From Nocardia sp. NBC_00403 (GTDB lineage Bacteria; Actinomycetota; Actinomycetes; Mycobacteriales; Mycobacteriaceae), in the NCBI RefSeq assembly GCF_036046055.1, contig NZ_CP107939.1, forward strand, positions 5,704,001 to 5,768,000: DNA of 64,000 bases. Reading direction: 5' to 3'. Under the pieces are notes generated by a model. The model was not told the origin of the DNA, ran no database searches, and saw only the letters and a list, made by a program, of their open reading frames with translations. Every line of letters starts with the position of its first letter. Position 1 is the first letter of the stretch. Below are positions 56,913 to 64,000 of the stretch, in pieces. Made by a program: the position numbers and the translations under genes.

Positions 56913-58622
56913 TCATTGCTCGTGAGGGTCTACGGGCCCTGCTTTGCGGTACGCCCGGTACGCCGCGATCGCGGTCGGCAACGTCGGATACAGATGCTCG
57001 GCACCGATCTTCGCGGTCAGCCCGGCCGCGTCCAGATCGTCGCGCAGATCTTGTTTGACGCGCGCCATCGCGAAGACCACCCCGCGCGCCGCCAAGTCCG
57101 ACCGCAGCTGCTCGACCGCGTCCATCGCGGTGAGGTCGACCTCCACGTTGGCTTCGGCGTTGAGCACGAACCAGTGCACACTCGCGCCGCGCTCGGCCCA
57201 TTGATCGACCGCGGCGAGTGCCCGACGGTGGAAGTCCTCGGCATTGGCGAAGCACAGTGGCGCGTCGTAGCGGTAGACGACCAGTCCGGGAACCGGTTTC
57301 GCGTCCGGATAGTCGTCGACGTCGTGCATCCCCGCCAGCCCGGGAACGAACCCGAGGATCGCGTCGTGCGCCCGCGCCACTCGACGCAGCAGATCGAAGA
57401 TCGACAGCGCGATCGCCACCAGCACGCCGTAGAGCACACCCAGTGCGAGCACCGCGACAACCGTGCCGAGCGCAAGGACGAACTCGCTGCGCCGAAATCG
57501 AGCGATCCGCCGGAACTCCGTCACATCGATCAGGCGCAGCGCCGCATAGATGACCAGCGCGCCCAGTGCCGCCGTCGGGAACCCCGCCAGGATTCCGCGT
57601 GCCCCGAGCAGGACTACCAGCACACTCCCCAACGCGACAACGGAATACATCTGGGTGCGCGCGCCCATGGCGTCGGCGATGGTCGTCCGACTGCCACTGC
57701 AACTCACCGGGAAACCGTGCAGCAACCCCGCCGCCACGTTCGTCGCGCCCAACGCGGCCAGTTCGGTGTTCGCCTCGATGTGACGTCCGTGCCGGGCCGC
57801 GAAAGCCCGCGCGGTCAACGCATTGTCGGAGAAGGCGACCACCGCGATCCCGACAGCGGGCAGGATCAACTGGGCGATATCGGCGGTGGCGACGCCGGCG
57901 AACCCCGGAACCGGCAGCCCCGCGGGAATCGACCCCACAACCTCGATGCCGTAGCGCCGCAACGAAAAGATCGCCACCACGCCGGTGGCGAGCAGCACCG
58001 CGAGCAACGGCCCTGGCACGCGCGGCGCATACCAAGCCCCCAACAGCAGACCGGTCAGCACAAGCACGGCAAGGACCACGGTCTGCCAGCGCCATTGATC
58101 AGCATGCGCGACGAACGAACGGAGCTGCGCGAAAATCGATTCCCCATCGACCGGCACTCCGGAGACCCGCCCGAGCTGGCCGACGATCATGATCACGGCG
58201 GTACCTGTCAGATAGCCGACCAGGACCGGCTTCGACAGTAGATCGGCAAGGACACCGAGCCGCCCCGCCGCCCCCACCAGGCACAGCGCACCGACCAGCA
58301 GTGCCAGCACCGCCGCCAAGGCTGCATATCGGCCAGGATCACCGAGCGCCAACGGCGCGAGTGCCACCGCCGTCAGCAAAGCCGTTGTCGATTCCGGCCC
58401 GACCGACAGCTGTCGCGAGGTGCCGAACAGTACGTACACCGCGAGCGGCCCGATCGCCGCCCACAACCCCACCACCGGTGGCAGACCAGCGACGGTCGCA
58501 TATGCCATCACCTGCGGCACCAGATAGGCCGCGACCGTGACGCCCGCAAGTACATCCGATCGGAGCCGAACTCGGTCGTAACCCTCGAATTGCCGTAGCC
58601 CCGGAAACAGAAGCGCCCGCAC
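56913..58622 (-). CDS. SulP-family anion transporter with STAS domain, second copy
   Basis: A 569-residue SLC26/SulP transporter. It contains VLAGVTVAAYLVPQVMAYAT, the family signature region GTSRQLSVGPESTTALLTA, about eleven membrane helices and a C-terminal STAS domain with VHWFVLNAEANVEVDLTAMD. GTG 58622 is chosen because it gives the normal N-terminus (VRALLFPGLRQFEGYD); the frame stays open further upstream but that part is unrelated. It is only distantly similar to the copy at 44.8 kb. Bicarbonate, sulfate or dicarboxylate are possible substrates. Confidence 0.9.
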   Translation of the reverse strand: MRALLFPGLRQFEGYDRVRLRSDVLAGVTVAAYLVPQVMAYATVAGLPPVVGLWAAIGPLAVYVLFGTSRQLSVGPESTTALLTAVALAPLALGDPGRYAALAAVLALLVGALCLVGAAGRLGVLADLLSKPVLVGYLTGTAVIMIVGQLGRVSGVPVDGESIFAQLRSFVAHADQWRWQTVVLAVLVLTGLLLGAWYAPRVPGPLLAVLLATGVVAIFSLRRYGIEVVGSIPAGLPVPGFAGVATADIAQLILPAVGIAVVAFSDNALTARAFAARHGRHIEANTELAALGATNVAAGLLHGFPVSCSGSRTTIADAMGARTQMYSVVALGSVLVVLLGARGILAGFPTAALGALVIYAALRLIDVTEFRRIARFRRSEFVLALGTVVAVLALGVLYGVLVAIALSIFDLLRRVARAHDAILGFVPGLAGMHDVDDYPDAKPVPGLVVYRYDAPLCFANAEDFHRRALAAVDQWAERGASVHWFVLNAEANVEVDLTAMDAVEQLRSDLAARGVVFAMARVKQDLRDDLDAAGLTAKIGAEHLYPTLPTAIAAYRAYRKAGPVDPHEQ

Positions 58623-58657
58623 CCCGTCAGCATGACGTGCTTCGTTGCCCGATGTGA

Positions 58658-58693
58658 CTGTCTTAGGTCCCTCGGCAAGCGTCGGTTCGGCAC
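58658..58693. promoter_or_regulatory. Weak tandem DosR-like boxes in a divergent region
   Basis: CTGTCTTAGGTCCC (58658-58671) and CGTCGGTTCGGCAC (58680-58693) each keep one good half-site and start 22 bp apart, between the leftward SulP gene and the rightward flavodoxin-like gene. Confidence 0.4.
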
Positions 58694-58769
58694 TGTGCCG
58701 CCGCCATCGCCGGTGCGTAGCGTCGAGATCGACAAGATCTTCGCAGGTCGAGACGCATAGGAGACCGAG

Positions 58770-59297
58770 ATGCGTGCCCGGGTCGTCTACGAATCCATGT
58801 TCGGCAATACCGCCGCCATCGCCGAAGCCATCGCACAGGGGTTGGGCGAACACGCCGCGGTGGAAGTGCTCGATGTGGCAGCCGCCGCCGAGGTACCTGC
58901 CCCCGTGCTGGACTTGCTGGTCGTCGGCGGTCCGACGCATGCCTTCGGTCTGAGCAGAACCCGGACCCGACTCGACGCCGCGAATCGGACCGACACGCCG
59001 GTCGTCGTCGACATCGGTATCCGCGAATGGCTCGACGCGGCATTCCCGGTGGCACCGGGGTCCAGGGCCGCAGCCTTCGGCACCCGGACCGCCAAACCGT
59101 CCTGGCTGCCGGGGTCGGCCGCCCGTGGCGCCGGAAAGCGGTTGCGACGCTTGGGCTATGAGCTTGTCGAGGACCCCATGGACTTCCTGGTCGACGGCAT
59201 CCTCGGACCGATCACGAAGGGCGAGCTGGAGCGAGCCCATGCGTGGGCCGAACGGTTGGCCCGCACCGAGGCCGACCGCATCGCGCACCGGGCGTGA
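58770..59297 (+). CDS. Flavodoxin-like protein
   Basis: A 175-residue flavodoxin-fold protein with the FMN loop VYESMFGNTAAIAEAIAQGL and the later loop LLVVGGPTHAFGLS. Similar actinobacterial proteins accompany DUF302 or stress genes. The ATG at 58770 follows the AGGAGACCGAG ribosome region. The next gene (GyrI-DUF302) starts 17 bp downstream, so the two form an operon. Likely an electron carrier or quinone reductase; no partner is assigned. Confidence 0.88.
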   Translation: MRARVVYESMFGNTAAIAEAIAQGLGEHAAVEVLDVAAAAEVPAPVLDLLVVGGPTHAFGLSRTRTRLDAANRTDTPVVVDIGIREWLDAAFPVAPGSRAAAFGTRTAKPSWLPGSAARGAGKRLRRLGYELVEDPMDFLVDGILGPITKGELERAHAWAERLARTEADRIAHRA

Positions 59298-59314
59298 CGG
59301 TGAAGGAGCCGACG

Positions 59315-60205
59315 ATGGCATATCGGGTCGACGTCGTCGAATCGACGCCGCAAACGGTGCTCGAGCTGCGCCGCACGGTGCGCGCCGACCATGCGGGCGA
59401 TGATATCGGCGCGGGAATGCGGGCGCTGTACGACGTGGCCGACCGCATCGGGCTCGTGCCCGAAGGACCGCCGTCGACCACCTACCGAGGCGACTTCGTT
59501 CCCGACGGCGCCACCCAGGTCGACTTCGGTCTTCCCGTCGCTGCGGGACCGCTCGACGGCACCGCCGAACAGGTCACGGTCCGGCAAACTGAGCCTGCGC
59601 TGTTCGCGCGCATCACCCACCAAGGCGACTACCACCGGATCCGTGCGGCCTACCAGGCACTCGACGACGGCATCCTCGCCTCGAACCTGCGACCCGTCGG
59701 CCCGCCAACCGAGGTGTATCTCATCGCACCCGATGACGCGATCAACCCGCGAGATCTGTTGACCGAGATACGGATACCGGTGATCGCCGCCGAACAATTG
59801 GCCATCAGAGTGCAGACGATGTTCGCCGACACCGTGTCCGAACTTCGAAACGCATTGGCCGACCAGGGCTTCGGCATCATTACCGAGGTCGACCTGCGCG
59901 CGGTACTGCAAACGAAGCTCGGCGTGCGAATGGACAATTACCTCATCCTAGGGGCCTGCAACCCGGTCCTCGCGCAGCGAGCACTCGCGGCCGACCCTCG
60001 CGTCGGCCTGCTGCTCCCGTGCAACATTGTCGTACGTACAGACGGCGCTGCGACCGTCGTCGAGGCGGTCGACCCGAACATGCTGCTGAACGGCGATATC
60101 CTGCACGACACCGACCGACCTCAACTGCGCGCGGTCGCCCGAGAAGCCAGAGCCGCGCTCGCGGCCGCGCTGGAGACCGTCGAGAAACGTGTGCTCCCCT
60201 CATAG
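59315..60205 (+). CDS. GyrI-like ligand-binding domain fused to DUF302
   Basis: A 296-residue fusion. Residues 1-160 look like a GyrI/AraC-effector SOUL-type domain (MAYRVDVVESTPQTVLELRR ... GDYHRIRAAYQALDDGI ... PTEVYLIAPDDAINPRDLLT). Residues 165-296 are a DUF302 domain (TVSELRNALADQGFGIITEV, then LGACNPVLAQRALAADPRVG and LPCNIVVR), a small metal/thiol-associated fold. ATG 59315 has AAGGAG seven bases upstream. It sits directly after the flavodoxin gene. Role unknown; small-molecule sensing or detoxification is possible. Confidence 0.9.
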   Translation: MAYRVDVVESTPQTVLELRRTVRADHAGDDIGAGMRALYDVADRIGLVPEGPPSTTYRGDFVPDGATQVDFGLPVAAGPLDGTAEQVTVRQTEPALFARITHQGDYHRIRAAYQALDDGILASNLRPVGPPTEVYLIAPDDAINPRDLLTEIRIPVIAAEQLAIRVQTMFADTVSELRNALADQGFGIITEVDLRAVLQTKLGVRMDNYLILGACNPVLAQRALAADPRVGLLLPCNIVVRTDGAATVVEAVDPNMLLNGDILHDTDRPQLRAVAREARAALAAALETVEKRVLPS

Positions 60206-60422
60206 GGACCTCCTACCGGCATAGGGGGCCCTCTTCCGGGCGAGAGATCGTCCCTCCAACTCCGACTCACCTCCGACGAAAGGCGGGGAGCGGGCCTTCG
60301 GACGCACCGCAGACTGCAGTGAGATTCAGTGAAACCGAACATCCCCGCAGTCTTGCCTCTGTTCCCAGGCCCGCCTCCGGCTCTACCGAAGGTCGATGTT
60401 CGGGTTCAGCACGCCACCATGC

Positions 60423-61322
60423 TCAGCACGCCCTCACCTCGATCGGGTCAAAAGGGTCCAGCATGTCCTCGATCAGGCGGCGCGGTGTGACCGGCCTCGA
60501 CGCGGCGCTGGTCGGGGCCCAACCGATTCTGACGACGGCCTGCGGGTAGGCAAAATCGTCGAGTACTCCGCCGCGAACCGAGCGGCGCAACGAGGGAATC
60601 TCGAGCGGCTCGGTCAGCGTGCAGGTGGCCAAGCCGATGTTCGTCGCGGTCAGCAGCACGGCGCTCAACGCCTCTCCCGCGCGTAAGCGCGAGAGTCGAT
60701 CGTCGGCCGTGGTGCCGATTACCAGCAGCTCGGCGAAGTCGGGCTCGATGGCAGTGTCCGCGTGCCGCTCGGCCGGTTCGAACCGATCGCCCGGGTCCCC
60801 TGCATGCCGTTCGGCGGCGGCACGCATCGCTATGGCCAGCCGGTCGCGTGCGTGGTCGGTCGCCAGCCGCAGGATCGCCCCCTGAGCGGCGGCGCGCTCG
60901 GTGACAAGCCCGAGATAGCCGGGCGGAACCGGCCACGACGTGTAGGGCCTGCGATCGGTCGACCTGCGCGAGATCGCCGCACATAGCGCGATGTCGAGCG
61001 GAGACGGCCGATGGCGCACCAATCCCACCGTCGCCAGATGATTCGGATTCGCCGGATTCGGCAGCCGCCGCACTACGGCCGACCAGCCCAGCGCCGCGAA
61101 CGTGATACGTAGGTGATGAAGGACCGCACCACAGCTCAGCACGAGGTCTCGTGCCTCGGAATCGGTCGACGAGACCGCCCGCGACGGGTCGAGGTCGAGC
61201 CGCACACTGCGGTCCTCGATCCGCCACCGCCACGGTTGGATGTTGTCGATCGACGGGGCCCGCACCGCGAGCGCCAGCGCTGTCTTCACGGTGCGGTCGT
61301 CAGGTAGTCCGCGGTCCATCAC
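60423..61322 (-). CDS. Acg-family nitroreductase-like protein, shorter copy
   Basis: A 299-residue relative of the 26.2 kb protein with LAVRAPSIDNIQPWRW, LSCGAVLHHLRITFAALGW and AGEALSAVLLTATNIGLATC. It lacks the central segment corresponding to ELHWWTGH and neighbouring residues, about 30 shorter overall, so its flavin site may differ. GTG 61322 and ATG 61319 are adjacent, with GAGGAAGG upstream. Divergent from the SDR gene across DosR-like boxes. Confidence 0.9.
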   Translation of the reverse strand: MMDRGLPDDRTVKTALALAVRAPSIDNIQPWRWRIEDRSVRLDLDPSRAVSSTDSEARDLVLSCGAVLHHLRITFAALGWSAVVRRLPNPANPNHLATVGLVRHRPSPLDIALCAAISRRSTDRRPYTSWPVPPGYLGLVTERAAAQGAILRLATDHARDRLAIAMRAAAERHAGDPGDRFEPAERHADTAIEPDFAELLVIGTTADDRLSRLRAGEALSAVLLTATNIGLATCTLTEPLEIPSLRRSVRGGVLDDFAYPQAVVRIGWAPTSAASRPVTPRRLIEDMLDPFDPIEVRAC

Positions 61323-61434
61323 CTATGCCCTTCCTCTCGTCACGACCCACGTTCGCACCGGCGGGCTTCACGGATAAGAGCAGGAGGACCCCAACCGGCA
61401 GGACTTCAGACGCCGGTGCGTCAAGACGATCCCT

Positions 61435-61464
61435 AAGACCTTCGACATCGATGACCTTCGGCCA
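61435..61464. promoter_or_regulatory. DosR-like boxes between the nitroreductase and the SDR gene
   Basis: AAGACCTTCGACAT (61435-61448, 9 of 14) and ATGACCTTCGGCCA (61451-61464, 11 of 14). The spacing is 16 bp rather than 22. Confidence 0.45.
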
Positions 61465-61536
61465 TCACCTCACGGTCTCCGTTGCGAAATTCTGAATGTG
61501 TCAGCAGAAGCCGGAACCTATCGAAAGGTCGGCATC

Positions 61537-62301
61537 ATGCCCGAATTCCATGGCCGTAGCGCGGTCGTCACCGGCGGCGCACGTGGCATCGGTGCGGCGA
61601 TCGCGCGCACGCTCGTCAAATCCGGCCTCGGCGTCGTCGTGGCGGACCTGCTTGCCGCGGAAGGTCGGGCCACCGCCGAATCTCTCGGCGCGACCGCGAT
61701 GTTCCGACGCCTCGATGTCACCGACGAGCGCGAGTGGCGGCAGGTGCTCGACGACGCGGAAGCGAACTTCGGTCCGCTGGCCGTGCTGATCAACAATGCG
61801 GGCATCGTCGATTTCGGCGGCATCGAGACCGAGTCGCCGGCGATGTTCCGACACGTCCTCGACGTCAATTTGGTGGGTGCCTGGCTCGGCATGCACCTGG
61901 CCGCGCCACGACTGCGTGCCGCGGGCGACGGCGTGATCGTCAATATCTCCTCAACCGCGGGCTTGACCGGTTACCCCGGGATCGCCGGCTACGTGGCCAG
62001 CAAATGGGGCCTGCGTGGATTGACCAAGGCAGCCGCGATCGAACTCGGCGGTTCCGGAGTCCGGGTCTGTTCGGTACATCCCGGCCCGATCCATACACCG
62101 ATGACGGCCGGTTTCGATGCGAGTATGACCGCGGGTCAACCGCTTCCACGCTTCGGTGAACCAGAAGAGGTCGCGGCAATGGTCGGCTTCATCGTCGACA
62201 AAGCAACCTTCTCGACCGGGTCGGAGTTCGTCATCGACGGCGGTGCGACGGCGGGCCAGGCCCTCGTCGAGCCTGTTCGAGCCCACGACTCCCAGCGATG
62301 A
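61537..62301 (+). CDS. Short-chain dehydrogenase/reductase
   Basis: A 254-residue classical SDR: cofactor motif TGGARGIG at 12-19, NNAG at 86-89, catalytic Ser138/139, Tyr152 and Lys156 (YVASK), and the PGPIHTPM segment. It would oxidise or reduce an alcohol/ketone with NAD(P). ATG 61537 is preferred (AAAGGT upstream) over GTG 61498. Its stop overlaps the start of the next gene as ATGA, so the two are co-translated. Confidence 0.93.
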   Translation: MPEFHGRSAVVTGGARGIGAAIARTLVKSGLGVVVADLLAAEGRATAESLGATAMFRRLDVTDEREWRQVLDDAEANFGPLAVLINNAGIVDFGGIETESPAMFRHVLDVNLVGAWLGMHLAAPRLRAAGDGVIVNISSTAGLTGYPGIAGYVASKWGLRGLTKAAAIELGGSGVRVCSVHPGPIHTPMTAGFDASMTAGQPLPRFGEPEEVAAMVGFIVDKATFSTGSEFVIDGGATAGQALVEPVRAHDSQR

Positions 62302-63827
62302 TCGGGTCGAGGCCCGCACAGCTGCGGGAAACCCATACCGGGATCGTGGTGCTGTGCGGGGAACGAGCGTACAAACTGAAGAAGCCGATCGCCACCGACT
62401 TCCTCGACTTCAGCACACCGGAACGTCGGGAACGCGCATGTGCGCGCGAATTCGAGTTGAATCGACGGCTCGCTCCGGACGTATATCTCGGCATCGCACA
62501 CCTGACCGATCCCGAAGGCGGACCCGACGAACCGGTGGTGGTCATGCGCAGGATGCCGGAAGAACGGCGCCTGTCGAACATCCTGGCCGATCCGGCAGTG
62601 CGCAGATCGGAACTGTCAGCGCTCGTGCAGGTGTTGACCCACTTTCACCACACGGCGCGCCGCGGACCAGACATCGATCGAGCGGGCACACCGGACGAAC
62701 TGCGCAGCCGCTGGCGGATACTGCTGCACAGCCTCGGCGAACAGCAGGCCGACCTGGTCGACCCAGCGCAGCTGGCGCGAATCGCTGAGCTCTCGATGCG
62801 CTATGTCGACGGCCGAAAGCCGTTGCTGGCGACCAGGGTGGCCGAGGGCCGAATTGTCGACGGACACGGCGATCTGCTCGCAGAGGACATCTTCGATCTC
62901 GCCGATGGATTCCGGGTACTGGACTGTCTCGACTTCGACGATCGGCTGCGCTACGTCGACTGCCTCGACGACATCGCCTTTCTGGCAATGGATCTCGAAT
63001 TCATGGGACATCGCGAGCTGGGTGATCGGCTGCTCGACGACTACCTGCATGCCGCCGCGGACCCGGCGCCGACGTCGCTACGCGACCACTATGTCGCTTA
63101 CCGTGCGCTGGTCCGCGCGAAGGTGGACACCATCAGGTTCGGACAGGGCGAGGCGGCCGCGCGCGACTGCGCGCACCGACACCTGGAGATCGCGGCTCGC
63201 CACCTCGAACGAGGCGCTGTGCGTCTCGTGCTCGTCGGAGGCTTGCCCGGCACCGGGAAATCTACTGTGGCCGAAACCCTGGCGGCGACCACGGGCGCGG
63301 TGGTGATCTCCAGCGATCGTGTACGCAGAGAACTGCGTGCCGGTCACGAGATCACCGGCGCCATCGGCACCTTCGGCGTCGGAGCCTATGCTCCCGCCGA
63401 CAAAGCCCTTGTCTACACCCAAATACTGGCCAGGGCCCGAACGCTCTTGGAGTCCGGTGTGTCGGTGATCCTCGACGCGAGCTGGATAGACGCGGCACAG
63501 CGGCGCCGTGCCACCGCGCTCGCCGACGAAACAGCTGCCGAGCTGGTCGCCCTGCGGTGCGAATGTTCACGTGCTCTGGCGAACCACCGGATCCGGCAAC
63601 GCGCAGCCTGCGAATCCGACGCGACGCCGCATATCGCTGACGCCATGGCAGTCACGGCATCGTCATGGCCGGAAGCGGTCGTTCTCGATACCGCCTTGCC
63701 ACTCGACCAGACAGTTGCTGCCGCCGTTCGGGCCTGGCAGCGAGCCGAGAGCGATCAATCAAAGGACTTTCGTCACCAAAACGGGGTCGATCTACGACGT
63801 GCCGAGCTCGATCGGTCAGTAATCTGA
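62298..63827 (+). CDS. Aminoglycoside-phosphotransferase-like plus P-loop kinase protein (Rv2004c-like)
   Basis: A 509-residue protein. The N-terminal half (about 1-300) resembles an aminoglycoside phosphotransferase/kinase fold (VDGHGDLLAEDIFD, then VLDCLDFDDRLRYVDCLDDI). The C-terminal half is a P-loop kinase with Walker A GLPGTGKST near 314-322. This is the plan of Rv2004c, a DosR-regulon protein of unknown activity. It overlaps the SDR stop (ATGA) and is followed 26 bp later by the DosR gene, so it may be co-transcribed with the regulator. Confidence 0.92.
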   Translation: MIGSRPAQLRETHTGIVVLCGERAYKLKKPIATDFLDFSTPERRERACAREFELNRRLAPDVYLGIAHLTDPEGGPDEPVVVMRRMPEERRLSNILADPAVRRSELSALVQVLTHFHHTARRGPDIDRAGTPDELRSRWRILLHSLGEQQADLVDPAQLARIAELSMRYVDGRKPLLATRVAEGRIVDGHGDLLAEDIFDLADGFRVLDCLDFDDRLRYVDCLDDIAFLAMDLEFMGHRELGDRLLDDYLHAAADPAPTSLRDHYVAYRALVRAKVDTIRFGQGEAAARDCAHRHLEIAARHLERGAVRLVLVGGLPGTGKSTVAETLAATTGAVVISSDRVRRELRAGHEITGAIGTFGVGAYAPADKALVYTQILARARTLLESGVSVILDASWIDAAQRRRATALADETAAELVALRCECSRALANHRIRQRAACESDATPHIADAMAVTASSWPEAVVLDTALPLDQTVAAAVRAWQRAESDQSKDFRHQNGVDLRRAELDRSVI

Positions 63828-63853
63828 ATGCACAGTTCAGGGAGGTGTATCAG

Positions 63854-64000
63854 GTGATCACGGTGTTTCTGGTCGATGACCATCAAATTGTGCGGCGCGG
63901 TGTGCGTGACCTGATCGACAGCGAATCCGATCTCGAGGTGATCGGTGAGGCGGGCAACGTGTCGCAAGCCTTGGCACGTATCCCGGCATTGCGCCCCGAT
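63854..64000 (+). CDS. dosR: DosR/NarL-family response regulator (5' part, runs off the right edge)
   Basis: The first 49 residues of a receiver domain: VITVFLVDDHQIVRRGVRDL, then IDSESDLEVIGEAGNV and QALARIPALRPD. The acidic pair DD for magnesium binding is present; the phosphorylated aspartate should lie just beyond the edge. The pattern follows DosR (MVKVFLVDDHEVVRRGL, then EVVGEAG). GTG 63854 has GGGAGG eight bases upstream. It is the likely regulator of the boxes in this window. A deleted copy lies at 19.4 kb. Confidence 0.88.
   Translation, partial: MITVFLVDDHQIVRRGVRDLIDSESDLEVIGEAGNVSQALARIPALRPD

Noticed and set aside
58623..59321. N-terminal extension of the second SulP transporter
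   Set aside because: The extension is antisense to the flavodoxin-like gene and has no transporter similarity; the family N-terminus begins at about 58622.
63820..63853. DosR box directly before the DosR gene
   Set aside because: No palindrome is present in the short gap; transcription probably comes from the upstream SDR/Rv2004c-like operon.

Overview
The window is 64 kb of very GC-rich DNA from a mycolic-acid-type actinobacterium, most likely a Nocardia or a close relative in the Nocardiaceae. Supporting features are two wax ester synthase/diacylglycerol acyltransferases, an acyl-ACP desaturase, a DUF5313 protein, GTP-dependent PEP carboxykinase, strong G/C third-position bias, GTG starts and GGAGG-type ribosome sites. 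No rRNA, tRNA or CRISPR array was recognised.

The content closely parallels the DosR (dormancy/hypoxia) regulon of Mycobacterium tuberculosis, gathered into one island. Relatives of the following are present: Rv0079 (RafH ribosome hibernation factor), Rv0081 (two ArsR regulators), Rv0571c and Rv2030c (phosphoribosyltransferase fusions), Rv1733c, Rv1997 (CtpF), Rv2004c, Rv2032 (Acg nitroreductases), Rv2623-type universal stress proteins, Rv2625c (Rip3 protease), Rv3130c (Tgs1-type acyltransferases) and, at the right edge, DosR itself. Many genes are preceded by a 14-bp palindrome related to GGGACCTTCGGCCC, often as two copies exactly 22 bp apart.

Layout: 0-8.2 kb, leftward genes: acyl-CoA synthetase, acetoin-dehydrogenase-like E1 alpha, E1 beta and E2, an acyl carrier protein, a wax ester synthase and an ABC ATPase cut by the edge. 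8.3-15 kb, rightward: DUF2267 protein, site-2 protease, phosphoribosyltransferase-esterase fusion, PAP2-kinase-flippase fusion. 15.5-21.2 kb: RafH, AhpD-like protein, universal stress protein, acetyltransferase, alcohol dehydrogenase, with several decayed paralogues between them. 21.2-30.7 kb: CtpF, a relic zone with a serine recombinase, a nitroreductase, a CBS-BON protein, a stomatin-like protein and a frameshifted stress protein. 30.7-37 kb, leftward: long-chain acyl-CoA ligase, a frameshifted P1B-5 metal ATPase with a hemerythrin domain, and a phosphoribosyltransferase-hydrolase fusion. 37-43 kb: second wax ester synthase, stress protein, desaturase, Ddn-type protein. 43-50.7 kb: transposase relics, two ArsR regulators with palindromic operators, a hydrogenase-subunit relic, PckG with a SulP transporter, and a newly noticed 58-residue zinc-ribbon gene. 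51-64 kb: DUF4389 protein, flavodoxins, PEP synthase, stress protein, Rv1733c-like membrane protein, SulP transporter, GyrI-DUF302 fusion, nitroreductase, SDR, Rv2004c-like kinase/ATPase, and the start of DosR.

Taken together, the genes suggest a low-oxygen or dormancy programme: storage lipid synthesis (acyltransferases, ligase, desaturase), control of the PEP/pyruvate node (PckG, PpsA, the dehydrogenase complex), ribosome hibernation, flavin-linked redox proteins, ion transport and stress sensing. A second theme is decay. At least ten relics of the same gene families lie between the intact genes, several with internal deletions that leave the first and last codons in place.
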